Assembly: GCA_028289345.1 (NCBI GenBank) | Contig: JANQQL010000010.1 | Location: forward strand, 1 to 64,000 | Direction of reading: 5' to 3' | Length of the DNA stretch: 64,000 nt | From: Planctomycetota bacterium | GTDB taxonomy: Bacteria; Planctomycetota; B15-G4; SIAN01 | Shown here: piece by piece, positions 19,301 through 27,177 of the stretch | Layout: every line of letters begins with the position of its first letter | Numbering within the stretch: position 1 is the stretch's first letter | Position numbers and translations under genes: made by a program | The notes under the pieces: model-generated | Told to the model about the DNA's origin: nothing | Databases searched by the model: none | The model's input: the letters and a program-made list of their open reading frames with translations, nothing else

Positions 19301-19432
19301 ATCCAAACCCCGATGGCCTTGGTCATTCTCTGTGGCCTGATCACTTCCATGGCACTGAACATGCTGGTCGTGCCAGTTCTCGTGTTGTGCTTGGGACGTC
19401 CGGTTTCTTCGTCGACGGGAGAGATGGCATGA
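16325..19432 (+). CDS. Heavy-metal efflux RND pump (CusA/CzcA family)
   Basis: A 1035-aa inner-membrane proton-driven exporter of metal cations. Seen: TM1 followed by the typical DVFPDLTAPAVTVITEAHGM, porter domains, and the TM4 proton-relay segment GGMAIAIGALVDDAVIDVEN (about residues 393-412) with its two Asp and one Glu. A second half of similar design ends in TM11/12 with FGIATRNGIML. This relay is diagnostic of the HME-RND group. The exact metal (Cu/Ag versus Zn/Co/Cd) cannot be settled from sequence alone. GAGGG precedes ATG 16325. The last base pairs overlap the start of the outer-membrane gene (ATGA), so the three genes form one transcript. Confidence 0.93.
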   Translation: MMMDGLILGSLRNRAGVLVTALILTIVGVLTVAEMPVDVFPDLTAPAVTVITEAHGMAPTELESQVTYLVETALNGAPGVRRVRSSTSVGISIVWCEFEWETDLLTARQVVSERLAVLGSELPPEVSNPIIAPLSSIMGEILFLGLTSDRHDSIELRVTAESLVRRRLLSVPGVSQVTPIGGEEKQYQVRLDPERLLEFDTSVLEVSEALAGSNENVAAGFSIERGQELLVHGRGRLRDVNDVGATVVRAIDGVPLRVEDLGEVVIGGAPRRGEGSVNAQPGVVLGVQKQPAANTLALTRALDEVLDEVEATLPEGMTLHRHVFRQADFIQVAVSNVTEALRDGAILVVVLMLLFLGNARATFITLTAIPLSLVVAVLVLKALDASINTMTLGGMAIAIGALVDDAVIDVENVVRRLCQNAAKPPDERRRALSVVFDASVEIRSSIVFATLIIVLVFLPLFFLTGVEGRLLRPLGQAYVVAILASLLVAITVTPALCYWLLPTSRSVLRARDPAFVHWLKQRYGELLRPLLNHPLLVSLPAVVLLLFAIGASRFLGLSFLPEFNEGALTINAVTVPGTSLEQSGALGHLTEEIVLEHPAVSAVARRTGRAEKDEHALGVESSELEVSLDLDGFDKQQLLEELRDNLALVPGVNMTIGQPISHRIDHMLSGTRASVAVKIFGPDLEQLRRLAKDVEQAMGDVEGVVDLATEAQAAIPLLLVDFDRDAIARKGAVIQEVAHTVEAAFRGHPATRILEGRFSYDVVIQLAAHDPWSSHNLEDLLIDTPGGRVPLSMLADVRRDLGPNTISREDVERKIVVSCNVAGRDVGSVVNDVRTLVDPLLEAEPGYRVEYGGQFESAIEARRRLILLGVGVIAGIAFLLNLAFRSSRDALLIMVNLPLALIGGIGGVFLQDGVLSVASLIGFITVFGIATRNGIMLVSHIRHLQREEGVRDFREAVFRGAQERLAPILMTALATALALIPLALGGDEPGNEIQTPMALVILCGLITSMALNMLVVPVLVLCLGRPVSSSTGEMA

Positions 19433-20745
19433 CCCGTGTTCTCATCTGGCTCCTCTATGGATCGCTCGTTGCCGGATGTCGATCGCCCGGCTCGGAAGGT
19501 CATCCGCAATTCGTTTCGCCCCCCCCAGGGGATCCGCAATCCTCCCGCGCGGGCGCTCCGCCGGCCTTGTCTGAGGCGGAGGTCGTGCCATCCCTCTCTC
19601 TTGGTCAAGCCTTGGAGCGGGCCTGGACCCACGACGCCCGCTTGGACGCTCTGCAAGCCCAGATTCAGACCTGGGAAGCTCGATCTCGACAAGCGGGGCG
19701 TTGGCCGAATCCCAACCTGGTGATCGGAACCGAGGCGTTCCCACTCGAAGGAAGGACGTTCCACCGAGCTGAGTACCTCTTGGGATTGAATCAGCGGATC
19801 CCTCTGGGAGATCGGCGGCCGCTTGCCGCCAAGGAAGCCAGCTTGTCCGCCGCGCAAACCGAACAACGACTTCGCCAAGCATTGCGTGACCTTCGTCGGG
19901 AAGTGCAGGGAGCCTTCGCCACCGCGTTGTATGCCCAAGAAGCGACCCGCAAACAAGAGGAGCTCCTGGCGCTTGCGAAGCTAGAGTCAGAGATCGCTCG
20001 TGGTCGAGTGGCCGCAGGCGATCAGGTCCCCGCCGACGCCATGCCAGCAGAACTGGTGCTCTTGGAGGCGCAACGAGAGCTTCGGCAGGCGAACGCTCTC
20101 CGGGATCTCGCCATGGCTCGTCTCACCGCAACACTCAGTCAGCCGGGCTTGCGCATTGAACGCTTGGCGGGCGACTTGAACGAGTCCCTCGCACTCCCGC
20201 CCTTGCGAACGCTCGTCGACGAACTGGCCCGCCACCCCGGCTTGCAGGCCTCCCAACTGCAAACCGAGATCGCCGAAACTCGCATTGCTCTCGCCGAAGC
20301 ACAGCGCATTCCTCAGGTGCAAGTCTCCTTGCTGTACCGTCGTCAAGAAGCCAGCGACACAGACGCCATCGACGCCGGGTTGCAGATTCCACTCCCTCTC
20401 TTCAACTCTGGGGCCGAGGCCATCGAAGCCGCACGCTCCGAACGTCGCGCCGCCATCGCCCAGTATGAGCGCGCCCGCAGAGAAACCGAATCGGGAGTTC
20501 GGTTGGCGCATCGCCGGTTGGAACAGGCCTTGGCCCATTGGAACTTCTTGGAATCCGAGATCGTGCCTCGGCTCGAGTCGTGGGAGCGCACCGCAGAAGC
20601 TCGTCATGCGGCCGGGGACCTCGCCCTTGCCGAACTGTTGCCGGTGCAGCGGTCTCGCGTGTCCCAGCAGCTCGGGGCGCTCGAAGCTCGGCGCGAAGTC
20701 TTCGTCGCTTGGGCCGAACTTTCCCCTTACCTGGCAGACAAATGA
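19429..20745 (+). CDS. TolC-family outer-membrane lipoprotein of the metal-efflux system
   Basis: A 438-aa CusC/CzcC-like outer-membrane factor. Seen: a lipoprotein signal with lipobox LVAGC (Cys17), then two long helical repeats typical of TolC proteins (LGQALERAWTHDARLDAL, and later LVDELARHPGLQASQLQ). Strand segments such as RIPQVQVSLLYRR and PLPLFNSG are the usual outer-membrane beta strands and turn. ATG 19429 overlaps the TGA of the pump gene; the longer frame to 19387 is rejected because it would bury the lipobox. It completes the tripartite exporter. Confidence 0.88.
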   Translation: MTRVLIWLLYGSLVAGCRSPGSEGHPQFVSPPPGDPQSSRAGAPPALSEAEVVPSLSLGQALERAWTHDARLDALQAQIQTWEARSRQAGRWPNPNLVIGTEAFPLEGRTFHRAEYLLGLNQRIPLGDRRPLAAKEASLSAAQTEQRLRQALRDLRREVQGAFATALYAQEATRKQEELLALAKLESEIARGRVAAGDQVPADAMPAELVLLEAQRELRQANALRDLAMARLTATLSQPGLRIERLAGDLNESLALPPLRTLVDELARHPGLQASQLQTEIAETRIALAEAQRIPQVQVSLLYRRQEASDTDAIDAGLQIPLPLFNSGAEAIEAARSERRAAIAQYERARRETESGVRLAHRRLEQALAHWNFLESEIVPRLESWERTAEARHAAGDLALAELLPVQRSRVSQQLGALEARREVFVAWAELSPYLADK

Positions 20746-21108
20746 GGACTCGCAAGGGGGGGGTGAGCGAGATTCCGAGATTTCCGCGCAACTTTGCGCC
20801 GGGACGTCGACGTAGCCCCTCAAGCACTGATTTGGCCCAAGAGTTTTTCACCGGGAACTCCCGCGGATTGAAGAAACCCTGATCGAAAGCGGGGCGAATG
20901 GTCCGGTGAACAAGGCCTCGGATGACCGATCGAAAAATCTTGTCTCTGTCGAGGGCTCGAGGACGGAGATGGATGCGAAAAAAGCCATTGGGCATCCGGA
21001 GACGTTTTCAACAGCTACCCGTTGTTGGGTCGCGTCGGCGCCTCTCGCCGCGGCCATGGCTTCGCCAAGAGACCGAGGAATCGGAAAGTTCGAGCAGGAG
21101 AAAGAACG
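20746..21108. other. Intergenic region without a recognised gene
   Basis: 363 bp after the efflux operon. It opens with an eight-G run near 20757. Open frames here have no ribosome site or protein-like composition. Its right end holds the ribosome site of the next gene. Confidence 0.3.
21096..21100 (+). promoter_or_regulatory. Shine-Dalgarno deciding a GTG start
   Basis: AGGAG lies 8 nt before GTG 21109 of the FG-GAP protein. This is better placed than any site before ATG 21121, where GAGG abuts the codon. Confidence 0.5.
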
Positions 21109-22821
21109 GTGTTCCAGAGGATGAGCCACAAGACCGACCGTGGGTCTCGAGATTGTCGACCATGGCGATCCACGCTTGCCGCCCTCGCGATCGCAGCAGC
21201 CTCGAGTCCTTGGACCACTGCCGCTTCCGGGATCCAACCTTGGGAATCTCCGTTGCCTTGGGGTGGGGGAACGGGCAGCCCCGGAAAGTTCGGGAAAATG
21301 TCGACCGCCCAATTGACCCAAGACCAAGTACTCGATGCAGTGCTCATGGATGGCGAGCAACCGGTGTTCCTGTACGGGCCGCCGATCTACCAGCTCTCGG
21401 TGAACCTGCCTCGAACGGCCGCCGCCCACGCCATCTTTCCAGCAGCGAGCCCCGACGCTCTCGACGCGATCGCGGTGGCAGGACTCGGCAATCTGGAGTT
21501 CTTTTGGCTCCCTCCCGGGAGCCCCGATTTCTCTCGCCAGGAGATCCTGGAAACCGGGTGGGACCAATGCGAATGGTTGGCCATCGGAGACGTGATCGGC
21601 AGTGACTCCGTCGACATCGTGGGCGTTCTGAGTGACAAGCGAACCATTCAGATTCTGCAGACGACCGGCAGCGTGCTTGGAACATTCACGGCAGAAGTTC
21701 CCTTCACCACCGAGGACGACGTGCTGGACTTGGCACTGCTGCAATACGACGGCGTCGGCGCGCTGGACATCGGAGTCATGACCGAAGACGGCCTCGATGT
21801 CTATGAATCCGACGGAAATCTGATCGATCACGTGCGAAACTTTCAAATCGGCGATGCGATTTCTGTCATTCACGAGGACTGGCACAGCAAAGATCGTTTT
21901 CCTTGGATCACCCGCACCTCTCCTCAACTTCTGCTGACGGTAGAAGAGAACGAAGGCGTCGCCTACGAAGGTCCTTGGAATCTAGGAAGCACGTGGGACA
22001 TCGTCCGCATGGCCGCCGGGGACCTGGACCTAGACGGCGACGACGATTTGGTGCTGGCAAGGAGTGACGGCGTGGAGCTACTGCGCTTGTGGAATCTGCG
22101 CGACGGCCAAAACCCCGAGGGGAATTCGTTTCAGTCTCTGAGCACCGACATTCTCACGCTGACGTCCTCAGCGTCGATGCCCGGAAGCTATGACGCAACT
22201 CCGACGGTCGGAGACTTCGATGGAGACGGGGACAACGACGTGTTGGCCCCCGACGAAATCGACCAGGAGATCGAGTTTTTCGAAAGCACCACGATCAGCG
22301 CCGATGCTCAGAAAGTCAACGTGACTGCGATGAGCTTCGAATTCCATGACCCACCATCCACCCAAGCAACGCTGGAGATCAATCTCGATCCACCGACGAC
22401 CATGCCGGCCGCCAATCGACTGGACGTGCTGGTGTGGCAGGAAGCCTCCCTGGGCACGGGAATGGGTAACGAGGCGGCCGGGCACCACACCTACTCGGTC
22501 TCGCCGTGGCCCGGAGAAGGAGACGTGCGCTTCACAGTCCCGGACCTGCAAGTCGGCTCCCCCATCGTCTATTACCTGGAATTCCGCCTAGTCTCGGAGG
22601 ATGCCAGCGGAACGGTGTTGCAATCGTTTCCCACCCACTTGGGCGCCTTTTCCATCGACCCTCCGACGATCGCCAACCTCGAAGTCCTGCCGGGCGCCGG
22701 GCCCAAACTCACGGTCGTCCAGATCCACGAGACTCCGGGCGAAAGTCCCACCTTGGAGGGCGGGTTCGTTCCCCAGGCTGCGCACACGTTCTTCGAAACG
22801 GCCGATCAGCCGGACTACTGA
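21109..22821 (+). CDS. Exported FG-GAP/VCBS repeat protein
   Basis: A 570-aa secreted protein. Seen: a signal-like segment (STLAALAIAAASSPW), an irregular propeller-like region, and two clear calcium-binding FG-GAP loops, DLDLDGDDDLVLAR and DFDGDGDNDVLAP, between about residues 300 and 380. A C-terminal Ig-like/beta-sandwich part with VRFTVPDLQVGSPIVYYLEF follows. Repeats of this kind fold as a beta-propeller and serve adhesion or ligand binding at the cell surface. No catalytic residues are recognised. It is convergent with the CHAT gene at 22832, with only 10 bp between the stops. The ligand is unknown. Confidence 0.7.
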   Translation: MFQRMSHKTDRGSRDCRPWRSTLAALAIAAASSPWTTAASGIQPWESPLPWGGGTGSPGKFGKMSTAQLTQDQVLDAVLMDGEQPVFLYGPPIYQLSVNLPRTAAAHAIFPAASPDALDAIAVAGLGNLEFFWLPPGSPDFSRQEILETGWDQCEWLAIGDVIGSDSVDIVGVLSDKRTIQILQTTGSVLGTFTAEVPFTTEDDVLDLALLQYDGVGALDIGVMTEDGLDVYESDGNLIDHVRNFQIGDAISVIHEDWHSKDRFPWITRTSPQLLLTVEENEGVAYEGPWNLGSTWDIVRMAAGDLDLDGDDDLVLARSDGVELLRLWNLRDGQNPEGNSFQSLSTDILTLTSSASMPGSYDATPTVGDFDGDGDNDVLAPDEIDQEIEFFESTTISADAQKVNVTAMSFEFHDPPSTQATLEINLDPPTTMPAANRLDVLVWQEASLGTGMGNEAAGHHTYSVSPWPGEGDVRFTVPDLQVGSPIVYYLEFRLVSEDASGTVLQSFPTHLGAFSIDPPTIANLEVLPGAGPKLTVVQIHETPGESPTLEGGFVPQAAHTFFETADQPDY

Positions 22822-22831
22822 TTCTGAGAAT

Positions 22832-25507
22832 TCATGCGGATTCGCCTGTCGACCGCGAAGAAGTCGGTGGCGTTCGAACGGTCCGAAATCCCACCCAACC
22901 CGCCATCGCGACGAGCACCCCGGCAAGCACGACCCACCACCCTCGGTTCTGCGCAAGGATTCGCGTGGACGCCGACGCGAAGATGGGTCGGTGGGCAAGC
23001 CCGTGGACTTGGAACAGAGAGTGGTAGAAACGGTCCGCTCGCCCGTTCGAATCGGCCATGGTTCGACGCGCTTCTCGAAGAGCCATCGCGGGCGAATCTC
23101 CCGATCGCCGCACTCTTTCGTGGAACGTCTTCATGAACTGAAGTGCTGCATGTCGTTCGACCCGGGCCGACGAAAGGACCACCGCTTGCGCTCCCGCGGC
23201 AAAGAACGCGCCGCCCAGATGAGCCACCCCCGCATCCCCCTGGCGCAGCGGGCCGCGCGCCGCACCACAAGCGGTCAGAATCACTAAGGGGGAGACTCTC
23301 CATCGTTCGACGTCTTCGCCCCAAACCAGTCCGTTGTTGCCGCTGAAGACCAATCCAGCCGGGCGCTCTCGCTGGTCCGTGTACACCCCATGAAGAAACA
23401 AATGGAGCACTTGCGAGGAACGCCGCGGAGTCTCGATCCACTCCCGAGTTGCGGTGGGTCCCGTCGCCCATTCGATCCGTTGTTGGTCGTAGTAGCGGGT
23501 CCACTGTTCCCGATCCGAATCAGACCATTCGAGGCGATTGGCTTCGGGAAAGCGATCCAGCACCTCGGGATGGGTTCGCGGAGCCGCCACGAGCCGGAGC
23601 TCCAGCGCATCTGCGGGAGCCAAGGCTGATTGTTCGGCCAAGTGCAGACCGAGGGGAATTGAAGGGAGGTATCCCAGCGCAAATCGCTCCCCCAACGTCT
23701 TGTCCGGCTGCTCCAGGTCCGGCAACGACTCGAACGAAACATCGCCCAGCAGATCCAGCCCCACCACAGAGAACGCCTGCCAACTCGACAGTCGGTCACC
23801 CACGACATCGGGAAGCAGGAGGGTCCGTAGCTTGCGCAATGCGCTTTCCCGGCGCTGGAAGAAGGTCGTTCGTTCTTCGTCAGGGACGGACCCCGGAGAA
23901 CGAATCAGAAGGCTCAAAGCATCGATCCGTGCTTCTTCGAGAGCCATGGATCCAGGGAGAGAAACGTGCTCGAACGTCTCCGCGTCGACGAGAAACAGAT
24001 GGGATTGCTGACGCGCTGGGAAGTAGACCAGGAGCCCTTGCTCCCCAGTCACCAGAGATTGCTGAACATGAGACACGCTTCCTACGGGAGCATCCCATCG
24101 TTGTGCCAAGGTGCCCAAGCTCTGGGCCACGAGCAGAAACTCGAAGCCGGCTCGAAGCCCAGGCTCTCCTTCCTGCTGTTCCCCGAGCAAAATGATCTCA
24201 GACAACACTTGTCGCCGCTTCGGCTCGTAGGAGAGAAAGCCCAAGCCACCGGGACGACGCGGCGCCTCCTTCCACTTCCCGACCAGTCCCTGGAAGGCTT
24301 CGCGAAGGCTCTGCAAAGCGGACGCCGCGTCACCGCTCCCGCCCGAACGCAGCCACGCGCTGCGCAGAGCGACCAAACGCGCCGCCGCGTCCGCGGACAC
24401 TCTCTCTCGGTTGTTGCGGCCGAGTTCCTGCAGCAACGCCTCCGCCTGCTGCAGAGACTCACCCGCCAGCGCCCATGCCTGACGCTGCAACAGAACCTCC
24501 ACCAGGAGGCTCTGAGCCGACAGCCGAACCATCGGCTTCAAAACCTCGATGGACAACGCCTCGCGAAGCGTCTGTTCGGCCCCGGGCTCTCGTTGCTGGT
24601 CGCGTCGTTCGAGCTCCCGCTGTCCCCGGGCCAACCGAACGAGAAGCTCACCGCGGATCGCCGGAACCGAATCGAACTGAGACGTCTGCAACCGCGAGGA
24701 AAGGTCCGACACCAACCTCCCATAGTCCTTTTGCGCGGCCTGCAAATCCGACCAGTTCAGCAACGACGCGAGCTGCAATCCCCTATCGCCGGAGTTCTCG
24801 GCCCGACGACGCTCTTCCTCCAAGAACGCCTTGGCTTGATCAGGAAGCCCGAGCTCAAGCAGTGCCTTGCCGCGCATTCCCAAGAGACTGGTTCTTCGAC
24901 GCTCGTGATCCGGCAGGCCCTCTCGAAGCAACGACTCCGCTTCCTCGAGAAAGCGAAGTGCCTCCTCGTAGATTCCGTCATAGAGCGCGAGCTGCGCCAG
25001 CTCGATCTGAAACGCCGGGGCAAGCTGGGTGCTTGGGTACTCCTGGGTGGCCCGTTGCAAACGCTGTCGGGTCTCGTCAAGTTCTCCGGCATCTCGCAGC
25101 GCATAGCAAAGACTCAGTTCGACGGCAGCACGCGGCCCCGTCGCCTCGATCATGGATGCGGCAGCCGATGCCGCCTGCCACATCTCCAAACGAGTGTAGC
25201 CCTCGTCTTCGAGGGCCGCGGGAAGAGGCGTTTCCAACTGCGCGCTCGCCAACGTCGCGGTGGCCTGGATGAAGGCCTGGGCAAGGGTCCGCCGTTCTCT
25301 CGAGGAGATCGGCTCCTCGGGTTCCAAAAGGTCGCTCAGATCGAGCCACAGGAACGCCAACTCCTCGGCGGCTTCGGACGAACCTTCGTCGGAGGCAACG
25401 CGGCTCCATTGTTCCACCTGCCGAAGCCACTGCTCCGCGCTTCGCTCTTGAACCGAGTGAACAGCAGCCCCGACTCCCCAACAAACAATCAGCCACGCCC
25501 ACTTCAT
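22832..25507 (-). CDS. Exported, membrane-anchored TPR-CHAT protease (operon A)
   Basis: An 891-aa protein. An N-terminal signal segment (WAWLIVCWGVGAAVHSV) is followed by about 400 residues of TPR-like helical repeats. The C-terminal CHAT (caspase HetF-associated with TPR) peptidase has its probable catalytic His in LHLFLHGVYTD (about His706) and Cys in VILTACGAARG (about Cys747). A final TM helix (about 856-876, WWVVLAGVLVAMAGWVGF) precedes a short tail. CHAT proteins are caspase-like cysteine proteases. Here the topology predicted from the signal places the protease outside the cytoplasm, which is unusual. ATG 25507 lies 4 nt after the stop of the anti-sigma-like gene; the longer frame to 25573 is rejected. 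It is the third gene of a sigma operon. Confidence 0.82.
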   Translation of the reverse strand: MKWAWLIVCWGVGAAVHSVQERSAEQWLRQVEQWSRVASDEGSSEAAEELAFLWLDLSDLLEPEEPISSRERRTLAQAFIQATATLASAQLETPLPAALEDEGYTRLEMWQAASAAASMIEATGPRAAVELSLCYALRDAGELDETRQRLQRATQEYPSTQLAPAFQIELAQLALYDGIYEEALRFLEEAESLLREGLPDHERRRTSLLGMRGKALLELGLPDQAKAFLEEERRRAENSGDRGLQLASLLNWSDLQAAQKDYGRLVSDLSSRLQTSQFDSVPAIRGELLVRLARGQRELERRDQQREPGAEQTLREALSIEVLKPMVRLSAQSLLVEVLLQRQAWALAGESLQQAEALLQELGRNNRERVSADAAARLVALRSAWLRSGGSGDAASALQSLREAFQGLVGKWKEAPRRPGGLGFLSYEPKRRQVLSEIILLGEQQEGEPGLRAGFEFLLVAQSLGTLAQRWDAPVGSVSHVQQSLVTGEQGLLVYFPARQQSHLFLVDAETFEHVSLPGSMALEEARIDALSLLIRSPGSVPDEERTTFFQRRESALRKLRTLLLPDVVGDRLSSWQAFSVVGLDLLGDVSFESLPDLEQPDKTLGERFALGYLPSIPLGLHLAEQSALAPADALELRLVAAPRTHPEVLDRFPEANRLEWSDSDREQWTRYYDQQRIEWATGPTATREWIETPRRSSQVLHLFLHGVYTDQRERPAGLVFSGNNGLVWGEDVERWRVSPLVILTACGAARGPLRQGDAGVAHLGGAFFAAGAQAVVLSSARVERHAALQFMKTFHERVRRSGDSPAMALREARRTMADSNGRADRFYHSLFQVHGLAHRPIFASASTRILAQNRGWWVVLAGVLVAMAGWVGFRTVRTPPTSSRSTGESA

Positions 25508-25511
25508 CAGG

Positions 25512-26189
25512 TCACGGATTCTTCCGCCGTGCCTGACCGCTACCCGACGACACCAGTTGAGACGAGTCATCAAAGCGGCGCACTTCCCACCAAATGGAAG
25601 TGGGAAGTCGAGAAAGCAGCTCGTCGGAAGGATTCCATGCCGGCTCGGAAAGGCGGTCCTCGATCCACTCGAAGTCGGACTGTGGGGAAGCCCCTTGGAT
25701 CTTCAGTTGGTACCAACCGGACGCCAGGCGCTCTCCCTGCCACTGGAACGGGGCGAAAGACTCCACCTCTCCGACAGGAGAGGTGCAGACAATCGTTTGC
25801 GGTCCAAGGAAAACCTCCGCGGGTGGATCCCCCTCGGGTTCCCACCAACTCCACGCGCTGATGGCCAGAATCACTCCGGCGGCCAGCACCACCATGATCG
25901 GCCAAGGAGCGATGCGACTCGGGCCTCGCGGCGGCAGCTCACGGGCGATTCCACGAATGGTTCGTCCCACTCGATCTTGGGAATCCGCCGAAGACGCCTG
26001 CCGCAACACCACATGCTCCTCCTCGCCGGCCGCATCAAGGCTGCGCGTGAGATGATCCAGTTCCTCCCAGCGAACGCGACACTCGGGACATTGCGCGAGA
26101 ACCTGGCGAGCCGCCGAATCGTCGCGACTCTGCTCTCCCAAAAACAGGCGTTCGAGAAGAGCTTCATGTTCCGGCGAATGCTGGCTCAT
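25512..26189 (-). CDS. Anti-sigma-like transmembrane protein (operon A)
   Basis: A 225-aa single-pass protein. The cytosolic part of about 95 residues contains AQCPECRVRWEEL, a zinc-finger-like CxxC as in anti-sigma factors, although a full His-x3-Cys-x2-Cys set is not complete. One TM helix (about 96-116, IMVVLAAGVILAISAWSW) leads to an extracytoplasmic domain with FAPFQWQGERLASGWYQLKI, which looks like a small FN3/Ig-type sandwich. The start overlaps the sigma stop (ATGA), so the pair is co-translated. The role is inferred: it would hold the sigma factor and sense an envelope signal, perhaps relayed to the CHAT protease. A counterpart lies at 38479-39075. Confidence 0.7.
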   Translation of the reverse strand: MSQHSPEHEALLERLFLGEQSRDDSAARQVLAQCPECRVRWEELDHLTRSLDAAGEEEHVVLRQASSADSQDRVGRTIRGIARELPPRGPSRIAPWPIMVVLAAGVILAISAWSWWEPEGDPPAEVFLGPQTIVCTSPVGEVESFAPFQWQGERLASGWYQLKIQGASPQSDFEWIEDRLSEPAWNPSDELLSRLPTSIWWEVRRFDDSSQLVSSGSGQARRKNP

Positions 26190-26914
26190 GAGATTTCTTC
26201 CTCCCGAGGCACCGATCCCAGGATGCCCCTCAGCCGCCGAAGTCCGCGGTAGTACTGACTCTTGATGGTGTTGACCGACTGCCCGGTTCGCTCGGAGATT
26301 TCGTCGAAGGTGAGCTGTTCGAAGTGCTTCAAGCGAATGATGTCGGATCCCGGTGGGCCCAAGCGGTCCAAGCCGGAGTGCAGTCGCTCGCTCCCAAACA
26401 ACGGCGCCCCCTGCTCAGCCATGGGGTCCTCGCACACCTGTCGCAAGGCTTCGGGTGCCGCCACCGGCCGGCGTCGCTTGGCGCGGATCGCATTCATCAT
26501 CTCCAGAACGCAGATCCGGTAGACCCAGCTTTCCAAAGAAGAAACCCCGGTGAAAGCGTCCAGCTTGCGCCAGACCACCACCAAAGCGTCCTGTACCAAG
26601 TCGTCGAGTTCTTCGGGATCGAGTGGACGGCCGAGAATGCGATTGCGAGCCGCGAGAATTCCGGGAACGCAGTTCAGCCGTATCACCAAGGCATCGATGG
26701 AACCAGATCGACCGCTCAAGACTCCACGGATCAGGGCACGGTCCTGACGCGGAGAGCTTTGCTCTTGGGAACTTGCAGAAGACGCCGAATCTTGAAGCAC
26801 GATGCAGGGACCACCCTTGGCCTCGACAGGTTGCGATGCCTTCAGAATAGTCCATGTTCCGTCATTCCGCACGAGTTGCTGCTGCCCTTCCGGAAAGAAC
26901 CCGTCGCTCGTCAT
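26186..26914 (-). CDS. ECF-type RNA polymerase sigma factor (operon A)
   Basis: A 242-aa sigma-70 family protein. Seen: region 2 with DDLVQDALVVVWRKLDAF and SLESWVYRICVLEMMNAI, then region 4 with LTFDEISERTGQSVNTIKSQ, the DNA-binding helix-turn-helix. These are separated by a linker of about 40 residues without a sigma-3 domain, as in ECF factors. The N-terminus of about 60 residues is longer than usual and no ribosome site supports ATG 26914, so the start may lie downstream. The genes behind it encode an anti-sigma-like protein and a CHAT protease. It diverges from the cytochrome gene at 27178, which may be one of its targets. Confidence 0.85.
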   Translation of the reverse strand: MTSDGFFPEGQQQLVRNDGTWTILKASQPVEAKGGPCIVLQDSASSASSQEQSSPRQDRALIRGVLSGRSGSIDALVIRLNCVPGILAARNRILGRPLDPEELDDLVQDALVVVWRKLDAFTGVSSLESWVYRICVLEMMNAIRAKRRRPVAAPEALRQVCEDPMAEQGAPLFGSERLHSGLDRLGPPGSDIIRLKHFEQLTFDEISERTGQSVNTIKSQYYRGLRRLRGILGSVPREEEIS

Positions 26915-27177
26915 CGATTCGTTGCAAAAAAATTTCGAGGCAACACGGAGAGGGCGAAATCTTCGGAAACACGCAACTTTTTGCGATCACTTCAACGAGT
27001 CCACGGCGCCTGGCGGGATCACGACGATGGAATCGGCGATTCCACCGAGCTTGGCGGCGAGTGCCGGCCAACCCCCACGCCCTGACTCGGACGATGGGCC
27101 AAGACCGACGGCAATGGGCATCCCCCATGAGAAGTGCCGCTCTTCGACATCCTCCGGGCGAAACAAGGACTCTGCCC

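Noticed and set aside
23966..25861. A 631-codon plus-strand frame opposite the CHAT gene
   Set aside because: Composition is Arg/Leu/Gln-rich without domains; it mirrors the TPR region of the real gene.
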